Source of the DNA: CAZQVA01 sp964596685
Lineage (GTDB): Bacteria > Chlamydiota > Chlamydiia > Chlamydiales > VFKH01
Direction of reading: 5' to 3'
Length of the DNA: 10,610 bases
Assembly: GCA_964596685.1 (NCBI GenBank)
Contig: CAZQVA010000026.1
Location: 1-10,610 of the forward strand
The notes below the pieces were generated by a model, which was not told the origin of the DNA, did no database searches, and saw only the letters and a list, made by a program, of their open reading frames with translations. Each line of letters begins with the position of its first letter. Within the stretch, counting starts at the first letter, position 1. The position numbers and the translations under genes are program-made. This document shows positions 7,254 to 10,610 of this stretch, piece after piece.

Positions 7254-7705
7254 TTAGTACCTCTTATTATCTAACATGCAACCTATAGCGTAAAGAGCTC
7301 CAAAGACAACAATGAAACTTTTTTTAGCTTCTTCCGCCAGGAACCCGCTAGCCTCACCTTGTTCTACTTTATCGCATAATTCACGAGCAATAACTGCGAG
7401 CGTCAAGCGCGCAAAAGATCCTGCTAATGCACCAACTAGCGCGCCTACTCCTATTCCTGCTGCAGTTCCTAGCCCAGGAAATATTACCGAACCTAATACA
7501 CCTCCGGCAATCGCGCCTGCAATTGGCAATGCGACCGTTCCTACTTCTGCTACTCCCCATAAGATTTTACCTAATACCCAGGCAGTTCCAGTTAAAGCAG
7601 TAAGACCAGCCGCTAGTGCAGGATTTGTGCCTTCATATTCTGAAGATCAAGTGAGGCCCTATTCAGCAGGTCTTGAGAGATCTCTTCCATGTTTGATGTT
7701 GTCAT
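7254..7705 (-). pseudogene. Glycine-zipper membrane protein gene with an apparent -1 frameshift near its 5' end
   Basis: A convincing start lies at 7705: AAGGAA (7718-7713), seven bases, then ATG encoding MTTSNMEEISQDLLNRASLD. That frame stops after 30 codons at 7613-7615. The following coding-quality sequence is in another frame, open from the TGA at 7647-7649 to the stop at 7254-7256 (130 residues). It reads EYEGTNPALAAGLTALTG, a hydrophobic WVLGKILWG helix, a Gly/Ala-rich GxxxG series (GAIAGGVLG, GTAAGIGVG) and a C-terminal SFIVVFGALYAIG span. No ATG or GTG exists between the TGA and the Gly-rich part; only a TTG at 7529. The two halves join if one base was lost between 7649 and 7616. No slippery heptamer is seen there, so programmed shifting is unlikely. 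It starts 22 bases after sthA ends, suggesting readthrough. Function unknown; perhaps a small membrane or pore-like protein. Confidence 0.6.
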
Positions 7706-7727
7706 TCAAAAATTCCTTATAAAATAT

Positions 7728-9146
7728 TCATACTTCGCGAATTTTGTGGCCCGAGCGGTTGCCTAGCCCATCATAAGCGGCGTATTTATAAAGGTCATGC
7801 AGCGTGGGGTAGTTGAATACGGTAGAGACTATGTGGTTCACTGTTTTCTTGTTTGTGACAATCTCCATGCCATAGTGAATAAGTTCTGTAGCAAGAGCTC
7901 CAGCGATATGGACGCCAAGTACCGTGCCACTTTCTTTATCGAACACTAATTTTAGGAAACCTTCTTGGAGGCCCATAATGCGACCTCGCGCCATATCAGT
8001 ATAGCGCGCTCTGCCAACGCAATAGTCGAGCTTCTGTTTGATCGCTTCTTCTTCTGTAATACCGACTAAGGAGACCTCTGGGATTGTATAGATTCCGTAG
8101 GGAATGACTTTCGCTAAACTATCCAAATCACCTGTATTAAAGATGTGGCTGACAGCAACACGTCCTTGATCCATACTTGTGCTTGCCAAAGCAGGAAAGC
8201 CAATCACATCGCCAACAGCAAAAATGTTGGGGATATTGGTGCGGTATTGCGCGTCGACGAGTAATTGTTCGCGTGAGCCCATTTTGATGCCGATTTTTTC
8301 ACACTGTAACTCTTTAGTGTGGCCATTACGTCCCGCAGCAAATAGGAACATGTCTACTTCAATTTTTTTGCCTGTATTAAGTTCGATTTGAATGGGCGGA
8401 AAGGGCTCAGAAGGGACCTTCATCTCTTTAATACCATCATTGAAGAAGATTTCGACTTGATCGCGCGTCATGCAATTGACTAACTCGTCGCGGCATTCTT
8501 TATCGATAAAGGGTAAAATACTGTCAGAGCGATTGACTAGATAAACCTTACATCCCATATTCGCAAAAATGGTGACATACTCACAGCCAATGACTCCTGC
8601 GCCTACGATACATATTGAAGAGGGCATGCGCTCAATATTCAAAATTGTATCGGAATCGTGCACACGCTTATTGTCGAAGGGAATCTCCTTGGGATGGACG
8701 GGATATGAACCTGTGGCAATAATGAAATAATCGGCAGTCAGTTGTTCGACAGAACCATTGGATTTTTTAATGCTAATGGTGTGTGGGTCATCAAAAGAAG
8801 CAAATCCCTGATAAAGGGAAACATTATGGCGAACCACATTCTCGTAGACCTCTTTTGATTCAAAAGAAACGACATAGTTCTTTCGGTACATGAAATCTTC
8901 AAGGCGAGCGTTGTGTTGTAGGATTCGATCTACGCCAAAAACACCTTTGTCGCGTTTGCCTGAGAAAAAGAGGGCTGTTTCTTTTAAGGTTTTAGAGGGG
9001 AGTGTGCCTGTATTTACTCCTGCGCCACCTAAATTCCTTTCAGCCTCGATTAAGGCGACAGAATGACCGAAATATGCGGCCTTGACGGCGGCCTTTTCAC
9101 CGGCTGGTCCCGAGCCGATTACGATCAGTTCATAATGTTTTGGCAT
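7728..9146 (-). CDS. sthA: Soluble pyridine nucleotide transhydrogenase (flavoprotein disulfide-reductase fold)
   Basis: SthA is a cytoplasmic FAD enzyme that transfers hydride between NADPH and NAD+, balancing the two pools. FAD-binding GSGPAG (11-16) with the ribose-binding E34, the second dinucleotide site GAGVIGCEY, and FAVGDVIG for the flavin are all present. The redox-active disulfide of lipoamide dehydrogenases is absent: where those have Cys-x4-Cys, this reads GAGVNTGTLPSK, with Gly and Thr at the cysteine positions. The C-terminal FNYPTLHDLYKYAA matches the SthA type rather than the HxHP of disulfide reductases. Length is 472 aa, close to the family's roughly 465. I chose the ATG at 9146 because AAAGGA lies eight bases before it; an ATG nine bases upstream would overlap that site. 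It begins 12 bases after the stop of the upstream membrane-protein gene. Confidence 0.92.
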   Translation of the reverse strand: MPKHYELIVIGSGPAGEKAAVKAAYFGHSVALIEAERNLGGAGVNTGTLPSKTLKETALFFSGKRDKGVFGVDRILQHNARLEDFMYRKNYVVSFESKEVYENVVRHNVSLYQGFASFDDPHTISIKKSNGSVEQLTADYFIIATGSYPVHPKEIPFDNKRVHDSDTILNIERMPSSICIVGAGVIGCEYVTIFANMGCKVYLVNRSDSILPFIDKECRDELVNCMTRDQVEIFFNDGIKEMKVPSEPFPPIQIELNTGKKIEVDMFLFAAGRNGHTKELQCEKIGIKMGSREQLLVDAQYRTNIPNIFAVGDVIGFPALASTSMDQGRVAVSHIFNTGDLDSLAKVIPYGIYTIPEVSLVGITEEEAIKQKLDYCVGRARYTDMARGRIMGLQEGFLKLVFDKESGTVLGVHIAGALATELIHYGMEIVTNKKTVNHIVSTVFNYPTLHDLYKYAAYDGLGNRSGHKIREV

Positions 9147-9158
9147 AGCGATCATCCT

Positions 9159-9830
9159 TTAGTAGATGGTTAAATGGGTAGTAAAAAAGTTGACTCCTAT
9201 ATGGGAGATAAAGCCAGCGTCAGCTAAACCACGTAAAATAGCGATCAGGCCAGCGCCACCCATTAAGAAAGAGATGCAGGCTTTTGCATAGCGCAGTTGT
9301 CGAATTTTCTTATGTAGGTGCATGGCCAAAATAAGCCCAGGAGAAGTTAAGAGGGCGAATAGTAAACCGTTTGCAGCGCCTAAAGGAATGGTGGGCATGA
9401 GAGCTGAAAGTGATAAGACTGCAATGCTTTGACCACAAGGCAACAGAAGCGTTGCCATACCGATAAGGAAAAGGCTGGTGCGCTGTGCATTGAAACTTTT
9501 GGTTGCAAGATACTGTGTGATCTTGTGGAAGGTTTGAAAGGGTTTAAGATGCCATAAGCCAATTTCATGTAGGGAAAAGAGAAGAAGGATAGCTCCACAG
9601 AGGATACTTGTGAGCCAAGCAAGGGAGAAAGGTGCAAGAGAGGTGTCGAGGAGAAGTGCTAAGCTGGCCGCTAAGGCTCCTGCGAGAGTAAATCCACAAA
9701 TTCTTCCAAGAAAGTAATAGTATCTTTTGGCTTGACGTCCCAAGCAAAATACAAGGGGGCCACACATTCCTGTGCAGTGGACATTGGCCAACAGATACAT
9801 AGGGGTAAGGGCGGCAAGCGATGCAAGCAT
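9159..9830 (-). CDS. SafE/DsbD_2-like membrane protein with HCxGMCG motif (sulfite exporter TauE/SafE family annotation)
   Basis: A 223-aa integral membrane protein with about six hydrophobic spans. It carries the hallmark HCTGMCG (18-24) and a second LLPCG (129-133), the pair of Cys motifs of the DsbD_2 / UreH-like transmembrane family. Members often sit beside cbb3 cytochrome oxidase assembly genes and are thought to act in metal or thiol handling; the 'sulfite exporter' label is by superfamily only. No ribosome binding site is evident before the ATG at 9830; the upstream 61-codon gene ends ten bases before it, so translational coupling is likely. sthA follows closely. Whether a cbb3 operon lies nearby cannot be judged here, since the neighbouring DNA does not encode oxidase subunits. 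Confidence 0.85.
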   Translation of the reverse strand: MLASLAALTPMYLLANVHCTGMCGPLVFCLGRQAKRYYYFLGRICGFTLAGALAASLALLLDTSLAPFSLAWLTSILCGAILLLFSLHEIGLWHLKPFQTFHKITQYLATKSFNAQRTSLFLIGMATLLLPCGQSIAVLSLSALMPTIPLGAANGLLFALLTSPGLILAMHLHKKIRQLRYAKACISFLMGGAGLIAILRGLADAGFISHIGVNFFTTHLTIY

Positions 9831-9840
9831 AAGTAAAAGG

Positions 9841-10026
9841 TTACTCGGTTGAAGAAGGAATGGGAGCTTTCTTAGTGTGTATGGGCTGCATCTTCTCTAT
9901 CCCGACCTTTTCTGAGATAGTAGAGGGGAATTGTGCGACGACAGTTGCCCCTAAAAGGAGTATAAAGAAGGCTGAACTCACACCAACAAAAAGTCGTTCA
10001 AACCGGCGATTGTTCTTTGTAGACAT
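9841..10026 (-). CDS. Small single-span membrane protein, 61 aa, unknown function
   Basis: The peptide has a basic N-terminus (KNNRRFER), one hydrophobic span at about 12-33 (LFVGVSSAFFILLLGATVV) and a short tail rich in Lys and Pro. It is not recognised. Its position directly before the DsbD_2-like gene and its size suggest a small accessory subunit, perhaps a reduced FixH/CcoH-like partner, but no motif proves this. The ATG at 10026 has no Shine-Dalgarno sequence; a perfect GGAGG lies further upstream before the three-codon frame ATG-AAA-TAA at 10065-10073, and an in-frame TAA sits six bases before the ATG. It is probably first in a unit with the DsbD_2-like gene, sthA and the glycine-zipper gene. 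Confidence 0.6.
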   Translation of the reverse strand: MSTKNNRRFERLFVGVSSAFFILLLGATVVAQFPSTISEKVGIEKMQPIHTKKAPIPSSTE

Positions 10027-10064
10027 AGTTTAAATCATGTTCTCGCGTTTGAATAATAAATTCT

Positions 10065-10084
10065 TTATTTCATCGTAAACCTCC
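10065..10084 (-). promoter_or_regulatory. Strong Shine-Dalgarno followed by the minimal ORF ATG-AAA-TAA
   Basis: On the - strand GGAGG (10084-10080) stands six bases before ATG (10073), which is followed by AAA and TAA. It lies in the leader of the 61-aa gene, which itself has no ribosome binding site. It may be a two-codon upstream ORF or the broken start of a small gene: skipping one base opens a frame of about 23 further codons that overlaps the start of the 61-aa gene. Confidence 0.4.
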
Positions 10085-10126
10085 AGTGAATTTTTGTCTA
10101 AACTCAAGTTGAAGAAAAAGTTGCGC

Positions 10127-10132
10127 ATTATA
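10127..10132 (-). promoter_or_regulatory. Candidate -10 element for the 61-aa/DsbD_2-like/sthA unit
   Basis: A consensus TATAAT reads on the - strand, about 100 bases before the 61-aa gene's ATG. The matching -35 is poor (TTTTCC at 17-base spacing). The overlapping + strand sequence TATACT (10129-10134) could serve the divergent gene at 10181, giving back-to-back promoters in this 154-base gap. Weak evidence only. Confidence 0.3.
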
Positions 10133-10180
10133 CTGAAAATCGAGCATAAGGAAAATGTTGCAGACAAAGGAGTATAGTGT

Positions 10181-10330
10181 ATGCATCCAGTGATTCATCC
10201 AGTTATTGCCCTCTTAGCGGGTATTTTGATATTAGTGTTCCCAAGAGCATTGAATTACATCGTTGGTATCTACTTGATTGTAATCGGTATCATGGGCCTC
10301 TTTGGTCAATTCGGTGGGTCAGCGAGCTAA
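10181..10330 (+). CDS. DUF3096-like small membrane protein, 49 aa
   Basis: A very short gene with a textbook ribosome binding site, AAAGGAG (10166-10172), eight bases before the ATG. The product starts MHPVIHPVIALLAGILIL and continues with FPRALNYIVGIYLIVIGIMGL, two hydrophobic spans joined by a Pro-Arg turn. Size, the HPVIALIAGILIL-type opening and the YIVGIYLIxIGIxGL second helix match what I know of DUF3096, a family of about 50-residue membrane proteins of unknown function. It is transcribed divergently from the 61-aa gene and stands alone before the putative rRNA leader. Confidence 0.8.
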   Translation: MHPVIHPVIALLAGILILVFPRALNYIVGIYLIVIGIMGLFGQFGGSAS

Positions 10331-10420
10331 CGTCTCTCTAGACCCCTTCATTTTTTAGCGCCTTTAGAGTATGTTCTGAGGGCTCTTATTCTCTTTTTTC
10401 GCCAAATCGAACAAAAACGC

Positions 10421-10450
10421 TTGTTTGGAAAATCAGCTTTTCGCTATTCT
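10421..10450 (+). promoter_or_regulatory. Candidate promoter of a downstream rRNA operon
   Basis: TTGTTT (10421-10426), an 18-base spacer and TATTCT (10445-10450), about 60 bases before the boxA-like element. The 10331-10420 stretch before it contains no gene that I can support. A 6-bp hairpin, TTCTCG (10459-10464) with CGAGAA (10476-10481), would lie just after the start of the transcript. Confidence 0.4.
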
Positions 10451-10506
10451 CTAGTCCGTTCTCGAAAACAAAACGCGAGAAACAGAGTGTTCGAAAGCAC
10501 TTAAAA

Positions 10507-10519
10507 GGCTCTTTAGACA
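10507..10519 (+). promoter_or_regulatory. boxA-like rRNA antitermination element
   Basis: GGCTCTTTAGACA resembles the boxA of bacterial rRNA leaders (E. coli TGCTCTTTAACA), which loads NusB-NusE on nascent pre-rRNA. It stands between the promoter candidate and a strong leader hairpin in a stretch without coding potential. This fits a pre-16S or pre-23S leader continuing past the right edge. Confidence 0.5.
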
Positions 10520-10559
10520 GTATAGAAGAAGTAAAGTACAAGTCAAATCAAGAACTTGT

Positions 10560-10591
10560 GCGCTGACATCTCTTTTAGAGATGATCAGTGC
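10560..10591 (+). ncRNA. Strong hairpin in the putative rRNA operon leader
   Basis: GCGCTGACATCTCT (10560-10573) pairs with AGAGATGATCAGTGC (10577-10591): 14 pairs including one G-U, one bulged A and a three-U loop. No T-run follows, so it is not a terminator. Its place after boxA fits a leader or RNase III processing structure of pre-rRNA; the mature rRNA is not in the window. Confidence 0.45.
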
Positions 10592-10610
10592 CCTATCAAT
10601 TCATATAGAC

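Noticed and set aside
7312..7722. 136-codon + strand frame rich in Pro, Ala and Thr
   Set aside because: It is the antisense of the Gly/Ala/Val-rich membrane protein on the - strand, and such composition follows from that. The - strand has the better start signal and a plausible hydrophobic pattern.
10332..10356. Possible terminator after the DUF3096-like gene (GTCT...AGAC then a T-run)
   Set aside because: The stem is only four base pairs and the T-run starts several bases later; too weak to call.

Overview
The window looks like the chromosome of a member of the Chlamydiae outside the genus Chlamydia, probably an amoeba-associated lineage. The main evidence is a Mip-type FKBP peptidyl-prolyl isomerase directly upstream of a TrmL/SpoU tRNA methyltransferase; from memory this matches the chlamydial mip-spoU_2 order. 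Base composition is moderate, and two large orphan paralogues of effector-like appearance lie beside mip. The species cannot be fixed from this sequence alone.

Left part (1-2125, + strand): the 3' part of a protein ending in a degenerate response-regulator receiver domain, followed after one base by a processive family-2 glycosyltransferase with the D, DxD, TED and QxxRW signature of poly-beta-linked sugar synthases. Next, on the - strand, trmL (2162-2641) overlaps the end of mip (2616-3329). A mip promoter is visible just upstream.

Middle (3395-7242): a 180-bp non-coding element bounded by about 38-bp imperfect inverted repeats and TA dinucleotides (MITE-like) separates mip from two tandem + strand paralogues of 541 and 640 aa. 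Both carry a strongly conserved C-terminal block, FHWxWAHACPYxRGSAAIGE. The block's layout resembles a Fic/Fido active-site region with a divergent motif. This pair is the least explained and most interesting part of the window.

Right part (7254-10026, - strand): in transcription order, a 61-aa single-span membrane peptide, a DsbD_2/SafE-like Cys-motif membrane protein, the soluble transhydrogenase sthA, and a glycine-zipper membrane protein gene that appears frameshifted. Close spacing suggests one transcription unit with a redox or respiratory flavour.

Far right (10181-10610, + strand): a 49-aa DUF3096-like two-span peptide with an excellent ribosome binding site. It is followed by a non-coding stretch with a promoter candidate, a boxA-like antitermination element and a strong leader hairpin. 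This is what the upstream leader of an rRNA operon just beyond the window would look like.
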